Origin: Tautonia marina
Lineage (GTDB): Bacteria > Planctomycetota > Planctomycetia > Isosphaerales > Isosphaeraceae
Direction of reading: 5' to 3'
Assembly (NCBI RefSeq): GCF_009177065.1
Contig: NZ_WEZF01000004.1
Coordinates: 291,804-355,803 of the forward strand
Length of the DNA stretch: 64,000 nucleotides
Shown here: positions 45,753-53,974 of the stretch, piece by piece
Layout: every line of letters begins with the position of its first letter
Position numbering within the stretch: the stretch's first letter is position 1
The notes under the pieces: generated by a model
Databases searched by the model: none
Seen by the model: only the letters and a program-made list of their open reading frames with translations
What the model was told of the DNA's origin: nothing
Program-made: the position numbers and the translations under genes

Positions 45753-47168
45753 TCAAGCGTCTGAGGCTTCCGTCTCGGCTTGAACACAGCGGAACATGAT
45801 GTCCATCATTCGGTTGAGCTGCTCGGTCGTAATGCTCAACGGCGGCATCACGACCAGAACATCTCCGAGCGGGCGGATCAGGAGTCCCAACTCCCTGGCC
45901 CGGCGACAGACCCGCGGGCCGACCTGGCGATGCCACGGATACTCGGCCTTCGACTCTTGATCCAGCACCAGTTCAATGCCCGCCATCAGCCCCCGCTGGC
46001 GAATGTCGCCGACATGCCGGAGCGCGGCGAACTCCTGCAAACGCTCCGTCAGGAATTCGATTTTCGGACCGAGTTGTTCCAGCGTCCGCTCCTCATCAAA
46101 CACCCTGAGGGTTGCCAACGCCGCCGCCGCGCCGAGGGGATTGCCGCCGTAGGTATGCCCGTGCTGAAAGGTCTTCCCCTCGGCCGCCGTCGCGTCAAAG
46201 GCTGAGAAAACCTCCTCGGTCGTTAAGGTCGCGGCCAGAGGCAGGTAGCCGCCGGTGATCCCCTTGGCCAGACAGAGGAAGTCGGGCGTCACCTCCTCCT
46301 GTTCGCAGGCAAACATCGTCCCGGTGCGACCAAAGCCCACCGCGACCTCGTCGGCAATGAGGAAGGTCCCGTGCCGCTGGGTAATCTCGCGCAGTCCCCG
46401 AAGATACCCCTCCGGATGGACGACGATTCCGGCCGCTCCCTGGACAATCGGCTCAATGACCACCGCGGCGACCTTTCCCGGATGCGCACCGAGGAGCCGG
46501 TCCACCTCATCGAGGCAGGCAATCTCGCACTCCGGGCGCTTCAGACCCAGTGGGCATCGGTAGCAGAACGGAATGGGAGCCCTCAGCACGGGAAAGAGCA
46601 AGGGCTGAAACATCGTATGGAAGCGATCGACGCCTCCGAGGCTCACGTCTCCGAGCGTATCCCCGTGATAGGCCCCCCCGAGGGCGACGAACTTGGACCG
46701 CTCCGGCTCGGGATTGGTCTTCTGCCTCCAGTACTGGAAGGCCATCTTCAGGGCGACCTCAACGGCGGTCGCTCCGTTGTCAGAGTAAAAGACGCGGGTC
46801 AAGCCTTCGGGAGCCCGCTCAACAAGGTGCCGGGCCAGTTCGATGGCGGTCGGATGCGTCAGGCCGAGAAGCGTTGAATGAGCGATCGCATCGAGTTGGT
46901 CTCGGATCGCGGCGTCAATCGTCGGATGCCGGTGGCCGTGGACGTTGCACCAGAGGGAGCTGACCCCGTCGAGGTAGCGATTGCCTTCCGAGTCAATCAG
47001 TTCGACACCCTCTCCGCGCTCAATGATCAGCGGCATTCCCGATGCCCAGTCGGCCTGAGCGGTGAACGGGTGCCAAAGATGCTCGATGTCCCATCGGCGA
47101 AGGGTGTCGGAGTCCGGGCGAGAGGTCGGCATGGTGACTCGTGAGCGGGCAAGGGCCTCGCCGTTCAT
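45753..47168 (-). CDS. bioA: Adenosylmethionine-8-amino-7-oxononanoate aminotransferase
   Basis: A 471-residue PLP enzyme of biotin synthesis that converts KAPA to DAPA with SAM as amino donor. 'HLWHPFTAQADW' at the start is a BioA marker. 'VFYSDNGATAVEVALKMAFQ' and 'GGAYHGDTLGDVSLGG' bind PLP phosphate, and 'FLIADEVAVGFGRTG' holds the PLP Asp. The Schiff-base Lys is in 'CLAKGITGGYLPLAATLTT', followed by 'FQHGHTYGGNPLGAAAALAT'. The ATG at 47168 overlaps the stop of the SAM hydrolase gene (ATGA); ATG 47132 is an alternative closer to the family start. No other bio gene is nearby. Confidence 0.94.
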   Translation of the reverse strand: MNGEALARSRVTMPTSRPDSDTLRRWDIEHLWHPFTAQADWASGMPLIIERGEGVELIDSEGNRYLDGVSSLWCNVHGHRHPTIDAAIRDQLDAIAHSTLLGLTHPTAIELARHLVERAPEGLTRVFYSDNGATAVEVALKMAFQYWRQKTNPEPERSKFVALGGAYHGDTLGDVSLGGVDRFHTMFQPLLFPVLRAPIPFCYRCPLGLKRPECEIACLDEVDRLLGAHPGKVAAVVIEPIVQGAAGIVVHPEGYLRGLREITQRHGTFLIADEVAVGFGRTGTMFACEQEEVTPDFLCLAKGITGGYLPLAATLTTEEVFSAFDATAAEGKTFQHGHTYGGNPLGAAAALATLRVFDEERTLEQLGPKIEFLTERLQEFAALRHVGDIRQRGLMAGIELVLDQESKAEYPWHRQVGPRVCRRARELGLLIRPLGDVLVVMPPLSITTEQLNRMMDIMFRCVQAETEASDA

Positions 47169-47956
47169 CCTTTCTTTCGGAACCAGACCGTGGCTCCTGC
47201 GCCACAGTCGAGAAACCGACCGGCATCACCGTTGACGAGGGAAACTTCGAGCCAGCCCGAACTGCCCACCAGGCTGACCAGGGTTCCGGGGGGTTGCAGG
47301 CCGTAGGTCCGGGTCAGCCCGTGGATGCGATGCCCGGCGATCTCAATATCCCAGTCTTCCGGAGACGTCTCACCGAGCATTTCGACTGGAACGTTGGTAA
47401 TCAGGTTGCCGAACGAGTCGCCGAAGATCACCTCTCCAACCACCTCGGAACCATCGCGACGAGGCTCGACGGCCGGGAGTCGCGTGATTCCGTGCCTCGG
47501 AGGACCGAGTTCCTGCGGCGGCCGACCGAGCAACAGATGGGCCGCCGCGGGAGCAAGCAGATCTCGTCCGTGAAACGTGTTCGAGATCGGCTCTCGGGCA
47601 ATCGCCCGGTTCTCCAGTTCAAAGACCTCTTGCACCGAGAAGTTGCGGGCCACGTAGGTCAAGAATCCATTGTCGGGAACCACAAACCACTGTTCGGCCA
47701 GCCGGGCGGCGATCAGCCGACGCTGGGTTCCGACTCCCGGATCGACCACGCCCAGATGCACGGTGCCCGGTGGAAACGTATCGACCACGCAGGCAATCAC
47801 AAAGGCGGCTTCGAGGACATTTTGAGGGCCAATCCGATGGCTGACGTCCACGAGTTGCACGTGAGGGACGCGGGCCAGGACGACTCCCTTCATCGCAGCC
47901 ACGTAGGGACCGTCGCCGCCGAAGTCGGTGGTGAGCGTGAGGATGGGCGGTCTCAT
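47165..47956 (-). CDS. SAM hydroxide adenosyltransferase (DUF62 family)
   Basis: A 263-residue protein of the DUF62/fluorinase-like family, which hydrolyses S-adenosylmethionine to adenosine and methionine. Motifs: 'ILTLTTDFGGDGPYVAAMKG' at the start with the catalytic Asp, 'VVDPGVGTQRR', 'VPDNGFLTYV', 'TFHGRDLLAPAAAHL' and 'GEVIFGDSFGNLITNV'. It is complete in length. Its stop overlaps the bioA start by four bases. Because BioA uses SAM as amino donor and leaves a reactive keto by-product, a functional link between the two is possible but not shown. Confidence 0.93.
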   Translation of the reverse strand: MRPPILTLTTDFGGDGPYVAAMKGVVLARVPHVQLVDVSHRIGPQNVLEAAFVIACVVDTFPPGTVHLGVVDPGVGTQRRLIAARLAEQWFVVPDNGFLTYVARNFSVQEVFELENRAIAREPISNTFHGRDLLAPAAAHLLLGRPPQELGPPRHGITRLPAVEPRRDGSEVVGEVIFGDSFGNLITNVPVEMLGETSPEDWDIEIAGHRIHGLTRTYGLQPPGTLVSLVGSSGWLEVSLVNGDAGRFLDCGAGATVWFRKKG

Positions 47957-47997
47957 AAACGGTCCCTCTCGATTTCCAAGGGCCGAGTTGACTCAGC

Positions 47998-48354
47998 TCA
48001 GCCGGGCGAGGAGGACGAAGCCGCCTCATGGTACACGGTGATTTGAGACGAAATCCCCCCCCGAGGGGTGAACTGCCCGATCACGGTCATGCGTCGGGGC
48101 TCACAGGCCGCCACCAGATCATCGAGAATCACGTTGATCGAGTTTTCGTAGAAGATGCCACGATCCCGATACGCTTGAAGGTACATCTTCAACGATTTCA
48201 GCTCGATACAGCGTGTGTCAGGGACGTAGCGAATCGTGATCGTCCCAAAATCCGGCTGACCGGTCTTGGGACAAACGGCGGTAAACTCCGGGCAAACGAT
48301 TTCGATCTCGTAGTCCCGTCCAGGAAATTGGTTCTCGAACGTCTCCAGCGACAT
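47998..48354 (-). CDS. queF: NADPH-dependent 7-cyano-7-deazaguanine reductase
   Basis: A 118-residue unimodular (YkvM-type) QueF that reduces preQ0 to preQ1 in queuosine biosynthesis. The catalytic Cys and Asp are in '[16 protein letters not shown]', and the NADPH-binding QueF motif is '[16 protein letters not shown]' followed by '[13 protein letters not shown]'. GGGAG precedes the ATG by six bases. It is probably the first gene of a unit running on to the SAM hydrolase (41-base gap) and bioA. No other que genes or a preQ1 riboswitch were seen. Confidence 0.96.
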   Translation of the reverse strand: MSLETFENQFPGRDYEIEIVCPEFTAVCPKTGQPDFGTITIRYVPDTRCIELKSLKMYLQAYRDRGIFYENSINVILDDLVAACEPRRMTVIGQFTPRGGISSQITVYHEAASSSSPG

Positions 48355-48641
48355 GCTCGGCTCCCAGCAGGACCCGTCGTCTAGGGACGGTTGGCGGGTC
48401 CTCGTTGATCAAACACGATCACGGTTCTGACGAGCAATTGTACCCAAATTCACCCATCCTCGTCCCCCCTTCCCTCCCCGACACCTTGCGACCGATTCGA
48501 GGGGCTGGATAACGTAGGGAACACTTCGCGATCCGAACGCCGATGACCTCTCCCCCTCTCCCAAGGTCTCGCCGCCTGTGTTCTGACTGCGCGACTTCTT
48601 GGAACATCGTGGCCCTTCCCAAGGATATTGAGACACACATC
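48355..48641. other. Divergent intergenic region between queF and the amidohydrolase gene
   Basis: About 290 bases holding both promoters. No clear -35/-10 pair, hairpin or riboswitch-like structure is visible. Part of it is open in the frame of the amidohydrolase from 48543, but those residues do not resemble the protein. Confidence 0.4.
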
Positions 48642-51600
48642 ATGACTCGACCCCCGCAACCGCGGCCTCCTGCCAGATGGGGCAGACGTGCGATGACTGC
48701 CGCGACGTTGATCGTCATGCTCGTCGCTCCGGCAATCTCTCGGGCGCAAGGCCTCGAACGCCGCCCCGACTATCGCCCCGCCGCCTTTGCCATCACCGGA
48801 GCCACCATCGTCGCCAGCCCCGACCTCACCATCGAGAACGGGACGGTGATCCTTCGGAACGGTCTGATCGAGGCCGTGGGCCCCACCACGGACATCGAAG
48901 TCCCCTACGATGCGGAGACAATCGACGGAGAGGGACTGTTTCTTTACCCCGGATTCATTGATCTCTACACCACGATCGGCCAGGACGAGAATGTTCCCCG
49001 TTCCGAGACCGGACTGAGTCGGCCGATCCCGCTCCGTGAATTTGCTCAGGCGAGCACTCCTCCCGACAACCGGAACGGCCTGACTCCGGAATTTCGGGTC
49101 GCTTCGGCGCTCAAACTCGACGAAAGCACGGTCAGCGCTCGCCGGAACCTCGGCTTCACCACCCTGATCTCCGCCCCTTCCGGCTCGATTGCCACCGGCC
49201 AGAGCGCCCTGGTTTCCCTCGGTGGCCTCGGCCGACGGGAGTCGATTATCAGTGAGTCGGTGGCGCTTCATCTGAATCTCGCCAACCCTCGCGGACGAGA
49301 ATACGGCCTCTTTGACGCCTTCGGGATTCGTCACGACGAACACTGCGCAGGCCATACCCACAGCCCCCAGGACGAGGTCTTGATCCATCTGATCGAGGAG
49401 GCGATGGCCGCCGCCGGCCCTCCCGATTCCGGTGGATATCCGGGTGCCTTGATGGGTGTGGTTGCTCACTTGCGCCAGGCAATGCTCGACGCCGAGTATC
49501 ATCACAAGCTCCTGGAATTCGCCCGTGACAAGGGTGGGCCTCTTCCTCCCTTCGACCCGAGCCTGGAAGCCCTGTACGCCGCCCGCACCAGAGCCTTGCC
49601 CGCCTGGTGGCAAGCCGACAGCCGAGACGCCATCCACCGCGTCCTCGACCTCGCGGACGAGTTCGGCACCAGCGCGGTCCTCGTCGGTGCTCAAGAGGCA
49701 TCCAAGGTTCTCGATCGCCTTGAAGCCACCAAGACCCCGGTGGTGCTTCGAGTCGACTTCTCGAAAGAGCCCGAGGTTCCCTCCGAGGCCGAGTACCGCG
49801 AGAAGCCCCTCGCCGAGCGCGATCCACCACTCCGCGAGCTTCAGCAGAGCAAGGCCCGATGGAACGATCGGGTGGGACTTGCCGCCACCCTGGCCGAGGC
49901 CGGGATCCCTTTTGCCTTCTCCAGCGATGGCCTGAATCGCGTCGGCGACTTCCACGCCAAGGTCCGCGAGGCGATCTCCGCCGGCCTCGATGAAGCCGAT
50001 GCCATCAAGGCCCTGACTCTCGACGCGGCCCAGATCGCCGGGGTGGCCGATCGACTCGGCACCATCGAGCCCGGCAAGCTGGGCCATCTGGTCGCGTGGG
50101 ACGGATCGTACGCCTCGAAGGATGCCAAGCTTCGTTACCTGTTCGTCGATGGTGCGAAGTTCGAAATGAACGCAGGAGAGCGTTCGAGCAACTCCAATCG
50201 AACCGCGGAAGAACCCTCCGATTCGTCTGACGACGATGAGTCTGAAGACGACGCAGAGACAAAGCCCGAAGACGATGCCCAGGAGGAGCAGGAAGCCGAG
50301 GATGAGCCCGCGTTCGTCGATGTTGCAACCGAGTTCGATGAGGACCGCGTGCCCTCGCTGACCACGGGTGGGAACGTCCTGATCAAGGACGCAACCATTC
50401 TCACGGTGAGCAACGGCACGATCCCCAAAGGCTCGATCCTGATCAAGGACGGCAAGATCGCGGAGATTGGCGCATCGGTCGAAGCTCCCGAAGACGTGAC
50501 CGTCCTCGACGCAAAGGGCATGGTCGCCCTTCCCGGCATCATCGACACCCATTCGCACATGGCGATCGAAGGAGGCGTCAATGAAGGGTCGCTCTCAATC
50601 AACCCCGAGGTGCGCGTCAAGGATGTCGTCACCGGCGACGACGTGACCATCTTCCAGGCCGCGGCCGGAGGCGTCACCGCGGCCCGATTGCTTCACGGTT
50701 CGGCCAACACGATCGGTGGCCAGGACGCCGTGATCAAGCTCGTCTACGGCAAGGCTGCCCGTGACCTGATCATTCAGGACGGTCCCCAGGGGGTCAAGTT
50801 CGCCCTTGGCGAGAACGTGACCCGCAAACGGGACTCTCGCCCCGATCGGTTCCCCTTCACTCGCCCCGGTGTCGAAGCGGTCCTGATCCGAGCCTTTGAG
50901 GAAGCCAAGGATTACCAGGCACGCCGCAGAGCGTTTGCCGATGCCGTTGCGGCTGGCAAAGACGTTTCTCCTTTCCGCCGCGATCTGCGGCTTGAAGCCC
51001 TCGCCGACATGCTCGACGGCACGATCAAGATTCACAGCCATTGCTACCGGGCCGATGAAATCTTGATGCTCCTTCGCACGGCCGAGCGCTACGGCATGAA
51101 GGTCCAGTCACTCCAGCACGTGCTCGAAGGCTACAAGGTCGCGGCCGAGATCGCAGCCCACGGCGCGAGCAATTCGACCTTCTCCGACTGGTACGCCTAC
51201 AAGGTCGAAGCCTACGACGCCATTCCGCACAACGCGGCCTTGCTCACCGAGGCCGGCGCGGCCGTCTGCATCAAGAGCGACAGTGGCGAGGAGGTTCGCC
51301 ACCTCTACGTCGAAGCCGCCAAGATGGTCCGCTATGGGGGAGTCTCCGAGGACCAGGCCCTTGCCATGATCACCCTGAACCCCGCCCGAGAACTGGGGCT
51401 CGATCACCGTCTCGGCTCGATCGAGGTCGGGAAGGATGCCGACATCGCCCTGTTCAACGCGCACCCGCTCGACGGCTTCGCCCAGTGCCAGCTCACCCTG
51501 ATCGACGGCGAAGTCGCCTTCCAGCGTTACCACGGTGAGGACAAGCCGATCCTTCGCCCTCGACCGGGGAGCCACGAGCAGATGCCGCAAGCGCCCGAGG

Positions 51601-52991
51601 CCATTCGCGCCCAACAGGTCGAGATCGCCACAAACGCGGATGGGCTTTATGCGTTGATCAACGCGACGATTCACCCCGTGACCGGCCCAACGATCGAGGG
51701 CGGAACGATCGTCATCAAGGGCGAGACCATCGCCGAGGTTGGGGGTGCGGAGACAGCCGTTCCTGAGAATGCCACTACCATTGACCTCGGTGGTCTCGAC
51801 GTCTGGCCGGGAATGATCGACTCGGGCAGTGATCTCGGCCTGAACGAGATCGGCAGCATTTCCGCCACCCAGGACGCCCAAGAGCTTGCTCCTTACCAGC
51901 CCGAGCTACGCGCCAGCGTGGCGATCAACGCGGATTCGGCCCTGATCGCAGCGAACCGGATCGCCGGCGTCCTCTCCGGCTTCGTCCGACCGACCGGCGG
52001 CACGATTTCCGGACAGGGAGCCTTGATCGATCTGAACGGCTGGATCTGGTCTGAGATGGTCCAGGGTGACGAACTGGCCCTTTATGTCAACGTCCCCCCT
52101 GCCCCTCCGGCGAACCTCGATGACGTGCTCAGCCGTGTGTCGGCTCAGTTTGCCGAACGATATCGGGAACGGTTCCGGGATCGAGAAAAGCGTCTCGATG
52201 AGTTCAAGCAACTGTTTCGGTCGGCGACGCGGTTCGATGAAATCCGACAGGCCGCACTCGATCGCGGCGAATCCCCTCCGGTCGATCCTCGTCTGGAGGC
52301 CCTCGCACCCTTCGCCAGAGGGGAGAAGCCGGTCGTCTTCGCGGCCAACGGCCGGGGAGAAATCCTCTCTGCCCTCGATCTCGCCGATGAACTCGGCCTG
52401 AAGGCGATTCTTAGCGGCGGTGCGGACGCCTGGAAAGTCGCCGATCGGATCAAGGAAGCAGGTGTCCCCGTTCTGATCGCCGGAACCCACCGGAATCCTG
52501 GTCGTAACGACCCCTACGACGCGGCGTATGCGAATCCGGCCTGGCTCGTCGAGGCCGGTGTCACCGTCGCGATCAGCTCGACCGGCGATGCCTCGGAGGT
52601 GCGCAACCTGCCGATGGAAGCCGCGATGGCCGTGGCATATGGCTTGTCCGAGGAAGACGCCATCAAGGCAGTCACCCTCGTTCCCGCCGAGATTTTCGGG
52701 GTCGCCGATCAGCTCGGCTCAATCGAACCCGGCAAGCGAGCGAATCTCGTCATTGCCGCCGGTCACTTGCTCCAACCAACCACCGAGGTCAAGCACCTGA
52801 TCATCGGCGGTCGGCCTGTTGCTCCCGAAAGTCGCCAGACGGAACTCTATGAGCGTTATCGTCGCCGCCTTTCTGAGATCCGAGACGGCATCAGCCCCAT
52901 CGGTCTCGTCCGTGATGCAGCCGCCCCACCCAGCACGGTCGGAGAGACCGATCCGTCACGGGATGAGCCGGCAAAGATCGAGTCACGCTGA
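48642..52991 (+). CDS. Secreted protein with three tandem amidohydrolase domains, one catalytic
   Basis: A 1449-residue exported protein. A signal peptide (hydrophobic 'TAATLIVMLVAPAI', cleavage near 'SRAQG') precedes three imidazolonepropionase-like amidohydrolase units at about 45-505, 570-965 and 985-1425. Each opens with 'ITGATI/IKDATI/LINATI'-type strands and ends with 'G-x-L-G-S/T-I-E-x-G-K'. Only the middle unit keeps the metal HXH (H637, H639 in 'IIDTHSHM') and the later 'IHSHCYRADE', 'QHVLEGY' and 'KSDSGEEV' residues. The equivalent sites in units 1 and 3 read 'IDLYTTIG' and 'IDSGSDLG'. A very acidic linker (about 510-560) separates units 1 and 2. Substrate unknown; probably periplasmic hydrolysis of an amide or cyclic amide. 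Start at ATG 48642 lacks a good ribosome binding site; ATG 48693 is possible. Confidence 0.88.
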   Translation: MTRPPQPRPPARWGRRAMTAATLIVMLVAPAISRAQGLERRPDYRPAAFAITGATIVASPDLTIENGTVILRNGLIEAVGPTTDIEVPYDAETIDGEGLFLYPGFIDLYTTIGQDENVPRSETGLSRPIPLREFAQASTPPDNRNGLTPEFRVASALKLDESTVSARRNLGFTTLISAPSGSIATGQSALVSLGGLGRRESIISESVALHLNLANPRGREYGLFDAFGIRHDEHCAGHTHSPQDEVLIHLIEEAMAAAGPPDSGGYPGALMGVVAHLRQAMLDAEYHHKLLEFARDKGGPLPPFDPSLEALYAARTRALPAWWQADSRDAIHRVLDLADEFGTSAVLVGAQEASKVLDRLEATKTPVVLRVDFSKEPEVPSEAEYREKPLAERDPPLRELQQSKARWNDRVGLAATLAEAGIPFAFSSDGLNRVGDFHAKVREAISAGLDEADAIKALTLDAAQIAGVADRLGTIEPGKLGHLVAWDGSYASKDAKLRYLFVDGAKFEMNAGERSSNSNRTAEEPSDSSDDDESEDDAETKPEDDAQEEQEAEDEPAFVDVATEFDEDRVPSLTTGGNVLIKDATILTVSNGTIPKGSILIKDGKIAEIGASVEAPEDVTVLDAKGMVALPGIIDTHSHMAIEGGVNEGSLSINPEVRVKDVVTGDDVTIFQAAAGGVTAARLLHGSANTIGGQDAVIKLVYGKAARDLIIQDGPQGVKFALGENVTRKRDSRPDRFPFTRPGVEAVLIRAFEEAKDYQARRRAFADAVAAGKDVSPFRRDLRLEALADMLDGTIKIHSHCYRADEILMLLRTAERYGMKVQSLQHVLEGYKVAAEIAAHGASNSTFSDWYAYKVEAYDAIPHNAALLTEAGAAVCIKSDSGEEVRHLYVEAAKMVRYGGVSEDQALAMITLNPARELGLDHRLGSIEVGKDADIALFNAHPLDGFAQCQLTLIDGEVAFQRYHGEDKPILRPRPGSHEQMPQAPEAIRAQQVEIATNADGLYALINATIHPVTGPTIEGGTIVIKGETIAEVGGAETAVPENATTIDLGGLDVWPGMIDSGSDLGLNEIGSISATQDAQELAPYQPELRASVAINADSALIAANRIAGVLSGFVRPTGGTISGQGALIDLNGWIWSEMVQGDELALYVNVPPAPPANLDDVLSRVSAQFAERYRERFRDREKRLDEFKQLFRSATRFDEIRQAALDRGESPPVDPRLEALAPFARGEKPVVFAANGRGEILSALDLADELGLKAILSGGADAWKVADRIKEAGVPVLIAGTHRNPGRNDPYDAAYANPAWLVEAGVTVAISSTGDASEVRNLPMEAAMAVAYGLSEEDAIKAVTLVPAEIFGVADQLGSIEPGKRANLVIAAGHLLQPTTEVKHLIIGGRPVAPESRQTELYERYRRRLSEIRDGISPIGLVRDAAAPPSTVGETDPSRDEPAKIESR

Positions 52992-53011
52992 GTGACTGAA
53001 GATCTGGATCA

Positions 53012-53050
53012 GAGCCGTCACCCCGGAGAAGTTGCTCGGGGTGACGGCTC
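53012..53050. terminator. Strong hairpin between convergent genes
   Basis: A perfect 14-bp stem (53012-53025 with 53037-53050) and an 11-base loop lie 21 bases after the amidohydrolase stop and 10 before the stop of the convergent membrane protein gene. A long T-run is lacking on both sides, but position and stem strength suggest a bidirectional terminator. Confidence 0.6.
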
Positions 53051-53059
53051 GTTCTGCGT

Positions 53060-53974
53060 TCAAGGGTTCGGAAGTGCACTCAAAGGAATCGACTGATACG
53101 CAATTCCAGACCATGACACCTCGGGACTCCAGTCATCGTTGATTCGACCAAGTTGGTCTGCCGAACGCTCGCCTTCAGTCGCTCCATCGCGCAGAATCGT
53201 TGCGGGAAGATGGCGACGGACCTCCGCAATCTGTTCATCGCTGAGTCGGTCTTGCTCACCAAGCGTCCCGAGTATTGCCGAAATTCGACCGGGTGGTGAA
53301 CCTGCTGCCGTCGGTTCAAGCACGAGTCGCAACAGTTCAAGCAATTCGTACCGCGTTACCAACACGCCAAACGCTTCCGAGGGAACCTCCTCGATTCGAA
53401 CCCAGCCCGTAACTTCAACCTTGCTCCAGAGTGCGCTGGGGTCCCAGACCGCGACGTGAACCTCCTCGGAGTTCCAATCGAGGACCGGCAATGGCACCGA
53501 GCCAAGATCCATGAGGGTGCCTTGCTCATCTCCCGAATCACGCCGAAGCCTCAAGGACCTCCCCGACGGATTGAGGACGAGGCGGGTCTCCCAGGGAAGA
53601 ACCGATTCGGCCTCGACCCAGCCAATCGGACGACGATTGCCGATTCGATAATGCGTTGGCGCACCACTCGACGGCCATACATCGTACACATCGGCGAAGA
53701 TCCGTCGTCGAATCGTTTCGACCGGATCTCCCTCGGGGACATCCGTCGCCTCGACTCCTTCCTTGAGCAAGAGGACCTTCCGGACAATTGGCCCTCTCAC
53801 CCGCATCGGCTCGGTCGACTCCGGGAACGGGGGACCGGATCGAATCCGATCAATCCCAGCCCAAACCGGAGCGGTAACCGTGGCGAGCCAGGTGTTTCCT
53901 CGCCAAACCAATAGACACAAGACCACCAAAACGATGATCGTCGGCAGTGGATAGCGGAAGGGAGGAGGCGTCAT
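53060..53974 (-). CDS. Single-pass membrane protein, last gene of the Hsp70/VWA/FHA cassette
   Basis: A 304-residue protein I do not recognise. One N-terminal membrane helix ('YPLPTIIVLVVLCLLVW', residues 8-25) is followed by a soluble region of beta character. It contains two SH3-like stretches ('FADVYDVWPSSGAPTHYRIG', then 'GWVEAESVLPWETRLVL') and 'VTGWVRIEEVPSEAFGVLVT'. The C-terminal part is helical and charged ('TLGEQDRLSDEQIAEVRRHL'). ATG 53974 was chosen because it overlaps the stop of the VWA gene by ATGA. Without a signal peptidase site, it is most likely anchored with the soluble part outside. Its tight coupling suggests a partner role for the VWA protein. Confidence 0.75.
   Translation of the reverse strand: MTPPPFRYPLPTIIVLVVLCLLVWRGNTWLATVTAPVWAGIDRIRSGPPFPESTEPMRVRGPIVRKVLLLKEGVEATDVPEGDPVETIRRRIFADVYDVWPSSGAPTHYRIGNRRPIGWVEAESVLPWETRLVLNPSGRSLRLRRDSGDEQGTLMDLGSVPLPVLDWNSEEVHVAVWDPSALWSKVEVTGWVRIEEVPSEAFGVLVTRYELLELLRLVLEPTAAGSPPGRISAILGTLGEQDRLSDEQIAEVRRHLPATILRDGATEGERSADQLGRINDDWSPEVSWSGIAYQSIPLSALPNP

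Noticed and set aside
48450..50558. A 702-codon minus-strand open frame opposite the amidohydrolase
   Set aside because: The plus-strand amidohydrolase has a signal peptide and metal motifs; the antisense reading has no motif and crosses the intergenic region.
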